DNA of 64,000 bases, from contig DAXETV010000015.1 in assembly GCA_051155775.1 (NCBI GenBank), forward strand, positions 1 through 64,000. Reading direction: 5' to 3'. Both the position numbers and the translations under genes were made by a program. The notes beneath the pieces were generated by a model, which saw nothing but the letters and a program-made list of their open reading frames with translations, was not told the DNA's origin and did no database searches. This DNA comes from CAYSCZ01 sp051155775. Its GTDB lineage: Bacteria > Bacteroidota > Bacteroidia > Cytophagales > Cyclobacteriaceae. The first letter of the stretch is position 1. Every line of letters starts with the position of its first letter. Below, piece after piece: positions 16,620 to 25,463 of this stretch.

Positions 16620-17249
16620 TCAGAAATTAATTGAAACATTAAAAGTCACGTCCACATCAACCTCACCGCTGGATGAATTTGAGAATGCATTCTTAAACCC
16701 TCTCGATTGATGCATTAATAGTACTCTGAATTCCCCGTTACCTTCACCTGGAATGGTGGACCAGACTGTACCGGAAATACCTACATCGAGGCCATTTTCA
16801 TCCCGCTCATTTTGATTATAATTGATTGGCCCGTTTTCATCACCTGAAGGAGAACCTGTGAGTACATTTCCTGTACCGGACGGACTGAGAAAGAGCCCGG
16901 TATTCCATGCGAAGAATACCTGGTGTTCATCATCTTCTTCAATGATTTCAGGTGTTATATCCACCTCAGGATTAACCTGATCATTTATAAATTGAATATC
17001 TAAGGTGTAGTCTGTGCTGTTGGTCAGCATAATTTCATCTTGGGCTTGTACGTTGGATGGTTGGGGGCCACTGGCATTAAAAGATAGTATTTGCCCCCCG
17101 TTAACAGGTGTAAACTTCAAAATGACCTTGGTTATCACCTCAGGATTATTTGAAGGGGTGCTTGATTCATTATCATCATTACAGGCTATGAAAAATAATA
17201 GTGCAATACTTAATAAGCCTATGGAAAATACTTTAAAAAGTGATTTCAT
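16620..17249 (-). CDS. Lipoprotein of the EDDEHQVFF family, unknown function
   Basis: A 209-residue lipoprotein with a hydrophobic leader and lipobox FFIAC at residue 23, then an acidic linker DDNESSTPS. The mature part contains ITKVILKFTPVNGG, LDIQFIND and ITPEIIEEDDEHQVFFAWN, which I recall from a Bacteroidota lipoprotein family often found beside TonB-dependent receptors in metal or haem uptake loci; that recollection could not be checked. Here no receptor gene is adjacent, which is unusual if the recollection is right. It ends with strands VDVDVTFNVSINF. The gene is about 100 bases upstream of the LolA-like gene on the same strand. Confidence 0.7.
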   Translation of the reverse strand: MKSLFKVFSIGLLSIALLFFIACNDDNESSTPSNNPEVITKVILKFTPVNGGQILSFNASGPQPSNVQAQDEIMLTNSTDYTLDIQFINDQVNPEVDITPEIIEEDDEHQVFFAWNTGLFLSPSGTGNVLTGSPSGDENGPINYNQNERDENGLDVGISGTVWSTIPGEGNGEFRVLLMHQSRGFKNAFSNSSSGEVDVDVTFNVSINF

Positions 17250-17486
17250 GTTTGCTGTTTATAATTATAATGATACAAATTAACTTTAATACGGTTTATT
17301 AATCCAAAAATGAATCACTTACAATAAGTAATTGATTTTAAAATAAAAGTTTATTGATAAATAAATAATTCTTACTTGCATATTCATTTAATCATCATAA
17401 TTTTCAAATGATTTATAAAATTTTCAGATGATTCTCGCAGTAAATATTTGCCCGGCATCTTATATTAGCATAAAAAGTTAAGTATC

Positions 17487-17786
17487 ATGAATATCAGGAA
17501 GTACTTTTTATCTCTTTTTTTATTGTTTGGCTTACTCTTTTGCCATGCTGAAGATAAAAAAACAGAGAAGTTAACAGCTACCGAAGCCCAACGGCTTATT
17601 GAAAGGGTAGAGGAGATTAAATCGATGAGCATGTCTAAGCTTAAAAAGTCTGAAAGAAAAGTGCTAAAAAAAGAATTAAAGGAAATAAAAAAAACCTTGA
17701 AGACTCAAGGCTTTTTAACGAATAGACTTTCAATAAGTGTAGGCGCACTTATAATCATTATTCTTGTTTTGATTATAGTGCTTTAA
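17487..17786 (+). CDS. Small exported coiled-coil protein with C-terminal anchor
   Basis: A 99-residue protein with signal sequence (LFLLFGLLFCHA), a lysine/glutamate-rich helix (MSKLKKSERKVLKKELKEIKK) and a terminal hydrophobic segment (ISVGALIIIILVLIIVL). This three-part layout is a common small Bacteroidota family of unknown function. The central helix is probably periplasmic and anchored by the tail. It is the only plus-strand gene in a long minus-strand block and converges on the ferritin gene with only 10 bases between stops. Confidence 0.7.
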   Translation: MNIRKYFLSLFLLFGLLFCHAEDKKTEKLTATEAQRLIERVEEIKSMSMSKLKKSERKVLKKELKEIKKTLKTQGFLTNRLSISVGALIIIILVLIIVL

Positions 17787-17796
17787 ATATTACGAT

Positions 17797-18342
17797 CTAG
17801 CTTTCTTCTGCATCGTCTTCCCCTTCATAGGAGACATGCAGTACCCTTTCTTCGAACATACCCAGGGCTATTTTGTCTTCTCCCAGTATATCAAACAATT
17901 CAAGGGTTCTTCTTGCCACATACTCTTCTTCGATTTGCTCCATTACAAACCATCGCATAAATTCCTCAGTTGCTATGTCTCCAACTTTTCTACAGGTATT
18001 CACAACGTTGTAAATTGAATCAGAAACAAATATTTCTTTTTCAAGTGCTATTTCAAATACCTGTCTTAATGATTCAAATTCATGCTGGGGCTCTTCAACC
18101 TTTGGAGATATCGCCTGGCACTCCATATCGGTGAGATAATGGTATAACTTTAATTGATGAGCACGTTCCCCATCGGATTGGTTAAAAAAGAATTCAGCAG
18201 AATTGTCGTAGCCCTGCACGTCGCACCATCCTGCCATTGCCAGATATGCAGCTGAAGATTGGGCTTCTATTTGTACTTGTTTATTAAGAATGTCAACCAC
18301 CTCTTCTTTGAGGATATTATGACGTCTAAGAATGTCCTTCAT
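17797..18342 (-). CDS. ftnA: Ferritin
   Basis: A 181-residue non-haem ferritin that oxidises Fe(II) and stores it as a mineral inside a 24-subunit cytoplasmic shell. Ferroxidase-centre residues are visible at E26 and Y33 in IEAQSSAAYLAMAGW and at E59/H62 in DGERAHQLK, with later Glu residues in MEQIEEEYVARR. An acidic tail (EGEDDAEES) extends slightly past the usual bacterial ferritin length. It is 34 bases downstream of the 122-residue gene and probably cotranscribed with it. A strong inverted repeat upstream of that gene may bring iron control. Confidence 0.93.
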   Translation of the reverse strand: MKDILRRHNILKEEVVDILNKQVQIEAQSSAAYLAMAGWCDVQGYDNSAEFFFNQSDGERAHQLKLYHYLTDMECQAISPKVEEPQHEFESLRQVFEIALEKEIFVSDSIYNVVNTCRKVGDIATEEFMRWFVMEQIEEEYVARRTLELFDILGEDKIALGMFEERVLHVSYEGEDDAEES

Positions 18343-18376
18343 GGAATATTTGTTTTATTGTAATGTAATTAAAATT

Positions 18377-18745
18377 TCATGGCTGAGAAAATGACGGTCG
18401 GATCAAGGTTTGATGTATTAAGCTGTTAAGTTCAAGCATAAAGAACCCACCCTCCAAAAGTGACCTTATCTCGAGAATATTTTTTACTGTTAAAATCAGA
18501 AATTTATTGCAATGTACAAGTTCAATTATCTCTACGTCCGGTGTGTCACTGGATAACAATTTAACAATGTTGATATCGAAAACTTTTTTCCTGAATGCAA
18601 TCAATTGACAAAGCTTAAAATGGTAACTAACATTCGGAAATCTAATAATAAACCTTTCAGATGCGTCATCCTGCCATAAGCTTACTTCACTTGTGTTATA
18701 GACGTTGCAAAGACTTCGCATTTTTTGATCTACAACTTTGGACAT
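18377..18745 (-). CDS. Conserved small protein upstream of ferritin, unknown function
   Basis: A 122-residue cytoplasmic protein without signal or membrane segment. Visible features are RFIIRFPNVSYHFKLCQLIAF, VFDINIVKLLSS and a hydrophobic stretch ILTVKNILEIRSLLEGGFFML. It resembles a small Bacteroidota-only family (DUF6686-like, from memory and uncertain). It is the first gene of a likely two-gene transcript with ferritin. The single Cys and His residues near the centre do not form an obvious metal site. Confidence 0.65.
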   Translation of the reverse strand: MSKVVDQKMRSLCNVYNTSEVSLWQDDASERFIIRFPNVSYHFKLCQLIAFRKKVFDINIVKLLSSDTPDVEIIELVHCNKFLILTVKNILEIRSLLEGGFFMLELNSLIHQTLIRPSFSQP

Positions 18746-18890
18746 TTTTTACAATGTTTTCCTTTCTTTTTATATTTTTTGCAACATTTTTTAAAATCAC
18801 AGGATTGAACTGCAATTATGTGTCTTTGATCATCCGGGGATATTTCCGAACCCGTGATGTCATCAAATAATGTGTTTTTGTAATACATAA

Positions 18891-18907
18891 TTTAGAACGA
18901 TTCTAAA
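18891..18907. promoter_or_regulatory. Perfect inverted repeat TTTAGAA-N3-TTCTAAA, candidate iron-regulator operator
   Basis: A 7-bp perfect inverted repeat with a 3-base spacer, 146 bases upstream of the 122-residue gene that precedes ferritin. Its size and symmetry suit Fur- or DtxR-type repressors. Which regulator binds is an inference from the ferritin context. Confidence 0.5.
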
Positions 18908-18995
18908 CAATGCGAATATAAGGGCATATCAATCAATAATCAAGTGTAAGGTGATGATTAAAATCAATTATAGAAATGAAAATAATTCCTGCAAT

Positions 18996-19664
18996 TTATT
19001 CGGGAATTATTTTACCCGCACTACTGGTATCAATATTCAGTCTTTCAGGCCTGCCGGAGTAGTATATTTTCCCGCTACTGCTAGCCTTACCATTGAGCGA
19101 TTCCATCACATTGATATAAATCTTTCCAGAGCTTGATGCCTTTGCGGTTAATTCTCTCATTGTAAAATCCGAGCCATATACTTTTCCTGAGCTGTTCGCA
19201 TTAATCTCCCCATCGTTAGAATTTCCTGAAATATAAACTTTCCCTGAACTGCTTGCAGATATTAAAATCCTATTAACTGCTAAAGACACATCTACTTTTG
19301 CAGAGCTGCTAACCTTCAAATCAAAATAATTGGCTTTAATGATTTCATCAGCGGTTACCTGTGCCGATGAACTGGCATGAATTTCTTCCATGTTTTGATA
19401 GGTTAAGATTACTTCTACATCCCTGCTAAAATAAATACCTCTTTGCATCTCAATAATTAGTTTATCACCGCTTACACTGGTTTCAACCTTATCATAGGAA
19501 ACGCCATCCACATAAACTTTGGCCTCGTACTTATTGCCTTTTATTAAAGTAACTTTAATCGATTCCCCAACTTTTAATTTATTGAATGATTCCAGCTGTC
19601 GTACTTGCTGTCCGGAAAGGACGAGGGTTATAAATAAAAAAGCTACTGATGCTATGTATTTCAT
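18996..19664 (-). CDS. Head-GIN domain protein (DUF2807)
   Basis: A 222-residue exported protein with signal peptide ending VLSGQ. It starts with a strand region (SFNKLKVGESIKVTLIKG, VEVILTYQNMEEIHAS) and continues as a right-handed repeat rich in SSSxKV/SSSGKIY units (HASSSAQV, KVSSSAKVDV, SASSSGKVYI, NANSSGKVYG, KASSSGKIYI, KASSSGKIYY, DTSSAGKI). This is the signature of the head-GIN/DUF2807 beta-solenoid family, sometimes annotated as putative auto-transporter adhesin. Its exact role is unknown and it is presumed to sit in the periplasm or at the surface. A thioredoxin-like gene lies upstream on the same strand with a 60-base gap. Confidence 0.88.
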   Translation of the reverse strand: MKYIASVAFLFITLVLSGQQVRQLESFNKLKVGESIKVTLIKGNKYEAKVYVDGVSYDKVETSVSGDKLIIEMQRGIYFSRDVEVILTYQNMEEIHASSSAQVTADEIIKANYFDLKVSSSAKVDVSLAVNRILISASSSGKVYISGNSNDGEINANSSGKVYGSDFTMRELTAKASSSGKIYINVMESLNGKASSSGKIYYSGRPERLNIDTSSAGKIIPE

Positions 19665-19724
19665 TGATTGTAAAATCTGTTCATCAGTAAGACTCTCATT
19701 AGAATCGATGGTTACCGCTTTTTA

Positions 19725-20273
19725 TTACTTTTTAGCAAATGGGGATTTATATTGTGAAACGAATGTCTTCCAGGTAAATTCTTTATGATTATCCTCTCCG
19801 TAATATTTAAGTATTTTATCCAATGTTGTGGCATTAAGATATCCTGGAATAGGCTGAAGTAGTTCAAAATTTTCATTAAGAAACACAGTAGAAGGATAAC
19901 TCAATTGATTATCTAATAGTGCTGCGGCCAGTTCATGGTAACCCCTTCTTCCGGAAGAAACAAATTTGAATTCATGGCCATCGAATGTTATAGGTTCCTT
20001 CTGTTCGGCATTAAGTTTTACTGCGTAAAAATTCTCATTGATATAATCAACTATTTCTTTTTCACTGTAGGTAGAGGCCTCCATTTTTTTACACCACCCA
20101 CACCAATCGGTGTACACATCAATGACTACTTTTTTAGATTCTAATTTTGATTTTTCAACAGCTTCTTCAAATGAGATCCAATTAATGTGTGCTTTTTCTT
20201 TTTTGAAATCAGCACTTATGAATAGGCTTGCTGATAAAAAGAGGGTGATGGTTAAAAAGTCGAACCTTTTCAT
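19725..20273 (-). CDS. Exported thioredoxin-like protein (DUF255/Thioredoxin_7 type)
   Basis: A 182-residue exported protein with signal peptide (FLTITLFLSASLFISA). The thioredoxin fold is shown by VVIDVYTDWCGWCKKME with a W-C-G-W-C active site, and by the cis-Pro loop LSYPSTVFLNEN. The CGWC dithiol suggests a disulfide reductase or thiol-transfer role in the periplasm. A partner is not visible. The tail FTWKTFVSQYKSPFAKK is positively charged. Confidence 0.87.
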   Translation of the reverse strand: MKRFDFLTITLFLSASLFISADFKKEKAHINWISFEEAVEKSKLESKKVVIDVYTDWCGWCKKMEASTYSEKEIVDYINENFYAVKLNAEQKEPITFDGHEFKFVSSGRRGYHELAAALLDNQLSYPSTVFLNENFELLQPIPGYLNATTLDKILKYYGEDNHKEFTWKTFVSQYKSPFAKK

Positions 20274-20402
20274 ATAATTTTTTTATTAATTATACCCAGC
20301 AATTTAATAAATAGTTCACATTTCCAATGGAATTGTCACTGGTTGACCTTATGAGATAATTCATGATAACTAAGATCTTAAGTATTTACCCACATATTGT
20401 AA

Positions 20403-20447
20403 AAGGAGATCTTCAATAATTAATTATCAAAAACTGAAGATCCCCTT
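20403..20447 (-). terminator. Terminator hairpin after the second Asp-box gene
   Basis: AAGGAGATCTTCA and TGAAGATCCCCTT pair over 13 bp with one mismatch across a 19-nt loop. On the minus strand the stem ends in CCTTTT. It lies 27 bases past the stop of the 1,105-residue gene. Confidence 0.55.
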
Positions 20448-20474
20448 ATTAGTATTAAGCAATTAAAATTTTAG

Positions 20475-23400
20475 CTAGTAATCGCTACCAATTGGCAGGG
20501 ATTGCCCTTCTACCCATGGAGCTCCAGCCTGATCCAATGATTTTTCCAGTTCAGGAATTGTCACACTTAATAAGTTATTAACCTTATTGGAAATATCATC
20601 AAACATTTTTTTTGCAATTTCTAAACTTTTTTCATGAGAAGGTGTGGGGCCGTAAGTAGATCGCATCGTTCCAATCCTGGCATGACTAATCCTGCTTTGA
20701 ATGGTAGGCTTTGTTTTTTCCCCAACCTGTTGTTTTACCGGGCTGCCACTTAGTTCATAATCCAGACCCATTGCGCTCATGAGTGCTTCATGTATTTTAC
20801 TATTCAGGGCACCCGGGTCAGCATTTGATCTCTTAAGTGCTACCCTCATTGATTTAAGTCTTTTAATTGCATTTTTAAGTTCCACATTTAAAGCGGATCG
20901 TTTTTTCTCAAAATCTTCAAGCTTTCTCCAGAAGTTGGCAACTTCCCGGTGGGGTGCACCTTTTAAAGTACCTTCTCTTAGAGGAACAACTTCGAAGTTG
21001 ACAGGACCATCCAGTACGGTGACTACTCCATCCACTTCTTTTGATAATGTAACATTGTAATTACCCGGAGCAGCCATCATACCCTGAGATTGGTCAAATT
21101 GGTTTTCTACCGGCTTTTCATCCAATTTTATAACATCCATCGGAGGATACCTTAAATCCCATGCTAATCTGTGCATACCTTTTTTTGTTGATCCTTCGAG
21201 TTTTCTTATGGTGTTCCCATCTTCATCTTTCACAGTAAGCCAAACCTTTGGAGACTGTTGCATGGCTTCTGCTTCCACTGTTTCCCAGCCTGGAAATTGA
21301 ACGTATTGGCCCTCTTTTATTTTTTCTCTTTCTTTTTCCTTCCTGATATCTTCAAGTCTTTTGTAGTCCTCTTTTAAATAATAAGTGATTATCGCACCAA
21401 AATCTGGATTATCAGCAACAAAATAAGAAGCTCCCTGACTTCCTTTTTCTCCAAAACCTACCTTTGGTCTGGGGAGATACCACCAGGCTTTTCTTGGTTC
21501 AAATAATGCGCCTTCTTGAGCAAGCTTGTCATCATTGATGGCTCGTAAAAAACTGTAGTCATCAAGTACATAGAAACTTCTGCCGAAAGACGCACCTACT
21601 AAATCATTTTCTCTCTTTTGTATGGCCAAATCACGAAAAGATATGGTTGGAAGTCCTCCTGTAAACTCGACCCATCTATTTCCACCATCAAGCGTAAAAT
21701 AGATTCCAAATTCTGTCGCTAAAAACATAAGATTTGATTGTTCATGATCCTGAACAACCCTCCACAAAAGAGTCCTGTCAGGAAGGTTTCCCCGCAAAGA
21801 TTTCCAGGTATTGCCTTTATCTGTACTTTTTAGAATGTAAGGGTTAAAATCACCATATTTATGGTTATCTAAAACAACATAAGCCGTGTTGGCGTCATAG
21901 CGGTCAGCTTTGATATCATTTACAAAAGCAGTTCCTGGCACGCCGGGTAAACTTCCAACATTAATTCTTCTCCAGTTATCACCACCATCTTCAGTAACCT
22001 GGATTAGCCCGTCATCTGTACCTGCATAAATTAATCCTTCCTGCAGTGGGGACTCAGCCAGAGAGGTGATGGTATTGTAGTTGGACATGGCATTTACATC
22101 CCAGGGATTGTCAAAACTTTGCGAGCCCCCCATGATTGGAAGTGACAGCCGCTCCTGGTTTTTTGTCAGATCACCAGAAATCGCTTCCCAGGTGTCGCCT
22201 CTATTTTCTGATTTCCAAACACGTTGAGAAGCAAAGTATAATCTTGTAGGCTTATGAGGGCTTACCAGAATAGGAGCATCCCAGTTGAATCGTTCGTAGT
22301 CTTCATCTTCTCCCGGTTGCGGCTTTATGTAAACCAATTCACCAGTTGTCCTGTCTGTTCGCACTAAATTACCCTGTTGCCATTCTGAGTAAACGATATC
22401 AGGATTTCCCGGCTCCGTGGCAGGTTGATGGCCATCGCCAAACAAAGTAATGTACCAGTCTGCGTTGGTTATGCCATATCCATCAGTTCTGGAAGGGCCA
22501 CCATGTGTGTTATTATCTTGGGTGCCACCATAGATATTATAAAATGGTTCTGCATCATCTACTGCTACTTTGTAATATTGGGTTGTTGGCAGATTGTCAA
22601 TATATCTCCAGGTTTTCTCACCATCAAATGTTTCATACACGCCACCATCGCAACCAACTAAAAGATAATCGGGATCAGATTTTCTGAAAGCAATGGCGTG
22701 ATTGTCGGAATGCTTATTTTCTTCATTCATTCTTCTGAATGTTTTGCCTCCATCTTCAGATATTTGCATTCTTACATCAACAAGGTATAGCTTCTCAAAT
22801 TGATGAGGCGATGCATAGAGCTCTTGATAATAATGTGGGCCTGTGGCACCGGAAACTGCATCTGACATTTTTTTCCAGGTCATTCCCCGGTCTTCACTGC
22901 GATAAACTCCTCCCGTTCTTCTGTCTAATTCTATGGCTGCATAAAGTATATCGGGGTTTTGAGGGGAAATGGCTAATCCTATTTTGCCCATGTTCGATTT
23001 TGGAAGGCCTTGTGATAATTTACTCCATGTTTCTCCTCCATCTTCACTTTTGTACAACGCTGTACCAGGTCCTCCACCCATGTAAGCAGCAACATTTCTG
23101 TGGCGTTGCCAGGTAGCTGCGTATAACCTGTCAGGGTCTCTGGGATCTATAACTATATCTGTAACACCGGTCCATTCATTATCCCCAAGTGTTTTCTTCC
23201 ATGTTTCTCCACCATCTGATGATTTATAAAATCCACGCTGTCCACCTTTATTCCATAGCGGGCCCTGTACTGCAACCCAGATCACCTCAGAATTATCTGG
23301 ATGCACAATGATCTTAGAGATATGTTCTGATTCTTTCAACCCTTTGTTATACCAGGAAGCGCCATCATCATTGCTTACATAAATGCCATCACCATATCCA

Positions 23401-23792
23401 ACATGACGGCCACCTACATTTTCACCGGTTCCTACCCAAACCCTGTGTGGATTGTTGGGATCAATAGTAACGCAGCCTATTGAATATGAAGATAAAGTGT
23501 CGAAAATTGGCATCCAGGTTGTTCCCGCGTTTTCAGTTTTCCATACGCCTCCCGAGCCGAATGCAACGTACCATACGCTCTCATCATCCGGGTGGATCGC
23601 TATGTCTGCCACCCTTCCCGCCATGAATGCAGGTCCTATCGACCTAAATTTGATGTCATTAAAAGTGCTCTTGTTAATTACATTAGGTTTCTCTTCTGTT
23701 TGATTTTTCCTTCTACGCTGCGCATCTAAGTCATTTGTAGATGCCAGCGTGACAAGTAAGATTAGATAAGTAAATATTAATTTTTTTTGCAT
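20475..23792 (-). CDS. Large exported Asp-box (BNR/VPS10-like) beta-propeller protein, paralogue 2
   Basis: A 1,105-residue exported protein. ATG 23792 is preferred to the one 33 bases upstream because it starts a normal signal peptide (MQKKLIFTYLILLVTLAST). About ten Asp boxes are visible (KTENAGTTW, KSSDGGETW, KSEDGGETW, RSEDRGMTW, ISEDGGKTF, KSENRGDTW, VTEDGGDNW, KSTDKGNTW, FTLDGGNRW), with the same opening as its paralogues (FRSIGPAFMAGRV, GSGGVWK, RVWVGTGE). The second half has a beta domain (PPMDVIKLDEKPVENQFDQ) and a long helical C terminus (from about 955) with a short Gly-Ser end. There is no T9SS tail. Its function is unknown. It is flanked by terminators on both sides and so is probably transcribed alone. 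Confidence 0.9.
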   Translation of the reverse strand: MQKKLIFTYLILLVTLASTNDLDAQRRRKNQTEEKPNVINKSTFNDIKFRSIGPAFMAGRVADIAIHPDDESVWYVAFGSGGVWKTENAGTTWMPIFDTLSSYSIGCVTIDPNNPHRVWVGTGENVGGRHVGYGDGIYVSNDDGASWYNKGLKESEHISKIIVHPDNSEVIWVAVQGPLWNKGGQRGFYKSSDGGETWKKTLGDNEWTGVTDIVIDPRDPDRLYAATWQRHRNVAAYMGGGPGTALYKSEDGGETWSKLSQGLPKSNMGKIGLAISPQNPDILYAAIELDRRTGGVYRSEDRGMTWKKMSDAVSGATGPHYYQELYASPHQFEKLYLVDVRMQISEDGGKTFRRMNEENKHSDNHAIAFRKSDPDYLLVGCDGGVYETFDGEKTWRYIDNLPTTQYYKVAVDDAEPFYNIYGGTQDNNTHGGPSRTDGYGITNADWYITLFGDGHQPATEPGNPDIVYSEWQQGNLVRTDRTTGELVYIKPQPGEDEDYERFNWDAPILVSPHKPTRLYFASQRVWKSENRGDTWEAISGDLTKNQERLSLPIMGGSQSFDNPWDVNAMSNYNTITSLAESPLQEGLIYAGTDDGLIQVTEDGGDNWRRINVGSLPGVPGTAFVNDIKADRYDANTAYVVLDNHKYGDFNPYILKSTDKGNTWKSLRGNLPDRTLLWRVVQDHEQSNLMFLATEFGIYFTLDGGNRWVEFTGGLPTISFRDLAIQKRENDLVGASFGRSFYVLDDYSFLRAINDDKLAQEGALFEPRKAWWYLPRPKVGFGEKGSQGASYFVADNPDFGAIITYYLKEDYKRLEDIRKEKEREKIKEGQYVQFPGWETVEAEAMQQSPKVWLTVKDEDGNTIRKLEGSTKKGMHRLAWDLRYPPMDVIKLDEKPVENQFDQSQGMMAAPGNYNVTLSKEVDGVVTVLDGPVNFEVVPLREGTLKGAPHREVANFWRKLEDFEKKRSALNVELKNAIKRLKSMRVALKRSNADPGALNSKIHEALMSAMGLDYELSGSPVKQQVGEKTKPTIQSRISHARIGTMRSTYGPTPSHEKSLEIAKKMFDDISNKVNNLLSVTIPELEKSLDQAGAPWVEGQSLPIGSDY

Positions 23793-23852
23793 ATTTATAC
23801 TGTTTACAATCATTAAATTATACAACTAACTAGATTAAGCCAAATAATGGAT

Positions 23853-23888
23853 AAAAAAAAGGCCACTGGATATCAATGGCCTTTTTTT
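23853..23888. terminator. Bidirectional intrinsic terminator after the desaturase gene
   Basis: AAAAAAAAGGCCA and TGGCCTTTTTTT form a strong symmetric stem with loop CTGGATATCAA. It ends the minus-strand desaturase transcript before the Asp-box gene. Confidence 0.8.
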
Positions 23889-23909
23889 CAAATATTTTAA
23901 TGAATAATT

Positions 23910-24698
23910 TCAGGCAGCTGTCATTAATTTTTTATCTTTTGTAGGTTTTGTTGATTCTAGAGGAGCAGTCTTTTTCATTTTGATAATCCCTAAAAAAGCC
24001 AATATTTTGATAACCTGATAAGTTGGATCTATCTCATGCCATCTGATGCCACCAAAATTAGGTCTTGTCCCGTATTTATGATGATTGTTATGATAGCTCT
24101 CACCCATCATAAGAAAATCAAAGGGCAAGAAATTTTTAGAAGTATCTCCAACCTCGTAATTTCTATAACCATACTTATGGGCAAACCAGTTTATGATTGC
24201 TCCATGTATAGGAGATAGGGCAAATTGAATGGGTAAGAACAACCACAACCACCACACATCAGCAAATACAAAATAAACGCCAACATAAATAGTTCCCCAA
24301 AATAATCTTGAAGGCCATGAACGAGCTATTTTGTCAAAAGCTTCCCATTTAGGGGCATTTTCAGTAAATCTTTTGTCAACAACCAATGATCCATTGCATA
24401 TGGATGAATAAATGGTTTTGGTTTTCCACATCATTTTAGCAATACTTTCATCATATGAAGGGGAGTGAGGATCGTCAGGCGTATCTGCAAAAGCATGATG
24501 CATTCTATGTAAAATGCTGTAGCCATATGCACTAAGATAATTTGAGCCCTGAAATATCCAAGTTAATACAAAGAAGACTTTTTCCGTAAACGGAGACATG
24601 GTAAAAGCTTTGTGAGAGGCATATCGATGTAAAAAGAAAGTTTGAAAGAACAACGATATATACCAATGCAATATGAAAAAAGGTATTATGACTTCCAT
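23910..24698 (-). CDS. Membrane acyl-CoA/fatty-acid desaturase
   Basis: A 262-residue integral-membrane di-iron desaturase of the delta-9 type, which puts a double bond into acyl chains for membrane fluidity. All three histidine boxes are present: H24-RYAS-H29, H64-RMHH68 and H203-NNHH207, with hydrophobic segments between them. It is shorter than many family members and lacks any cytochrome b5 extension. The tail TKPTKDKKLMTAA is basic. The gene lies between an ECF sigma-factor gene and a strong terminator; a direct link to the sigma factor is not shown. Confidence 0.93.
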   Translation of the reverse strand: MEVIIPFFILHWYISLFFQTFFLHRYASHKAFTMSPFTEKVFFVLTWIFQGSNYLSAYGYSILHRMHHAFADTPDDPHSPSYDESIAKMMWKTKTIYSSICNGSLVVDKRFTENAPKWEAFDKIARSWPSRLFWGTIYVGVYFVFADVWWLWLFLPIQFALSPIHGAIINWFAHKYGYRNYEVGDTSKNFLPFDFLMMGESYHNNHHKYGTRPNFGGIRWHEIDPTYQVIKILAFLGIIKMKKTAPLESTKPTKDKKLMTAA

Positions 24699-24764
24699 TT
24701 AATGTTTAAAATTTTGTAGTTATTTATTTTATGACACTTTAGGCATTGATTTGTGACAAAATGC

Positions 24765-25376
24765 TCAATATTTTTTTATACTTATCTCTGAAGTCAAGTC
24801 ATGGATCAAATCGGATAATTGTCCGACCCTGCATGCTTTCTTAAAACTTTCAGGCATTTTTATAGAGGGTAGCTCAAAGTTTAGGGAGGGCATTTCAGCA
24901 GCGTTTATTTTTTGTCTGGCCCTGCTAAATATTTTTCGGCAGTTGTCGGCATTCTTATCAACCACATCCTGTAGATCTTCATATTCAATATCAAATATTC
25001 CTCTCAGGATGTACACCACTTTTTCTATAGGTTCCAATTTTTTATGCAGGATTTTCCATGCTTCAGATACCTGGCTCTCAACATCAAAATTTATAATTTC
25101 TTTTTCTTTCTCGTTATCTTCTAGCTGAAATTGATAATCATCAATAGATTTTTTTGAAATTTGATTGCTGGTATGACGTAAGATATTCAGACATTTATTT
25201 GTTAAAGTCCGTATTAAATATGCTTTAGTATTTTCAATTTTACTCTTATCGATGGTTAACCACTTAACAAAAGTATCATGTACAGCGTCTTCAGCATCGG
25301 CAATAGAACCTAACATGCTCAATGCAATGGATTGTAATGTGGGCCGGTATAAGTTAATTATTTGTGATTGGGTCAT
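24765..25376 (-). CDS. ECF-type RNA polymerase sigma factor
   Basis: A 203-residue sigma-70-family protein. Region 2 is visible as IADAEDAVHDTFVKWL and TKAYLIRTLTNKCLNILRH. Region 4 is LEPIEKVVYILRGIFDIEYEDL followed by DNCRKIFSRARQKI. The pattern is like the SigJ/ECF41 branch, but those carry a SnoaL-like C-terminal domain of about 100 residues and this protein has only about 40 residues after region 4. It could be a shortened relative. No anti-sigma gene is adjacent. It is divergent from an ABC-transporter operon, with 87 bases between the two starts. Confidence 0.85.
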   Translation of the reverse strand: MTQSQIINLYRPTLQSIALSMLGSIADAEDAVHDTFVKWLTIDKSKIENTKAYLIRTLTNKCLNILRHTSNQISKKSIDDYQFQLEDNEKEKEIINFDVESQVSEAWKILHKKLEPIEKVVYILRGIFDIEYEDLQDVVDKNADNCRKIFSRARQKINAAEMPSLNFELPSIKMPESFKKACRVGQLSDLIHDLTSEISIKKY

Positions 25377-25463
25377 TTTAAAATTATTCCCTTTTTTAGA
25401 TATTAACTTTCTTAAAATAAGATTAGGTCAAAGAAATAAAAAAAGTAAATCTAAACCAATAAT

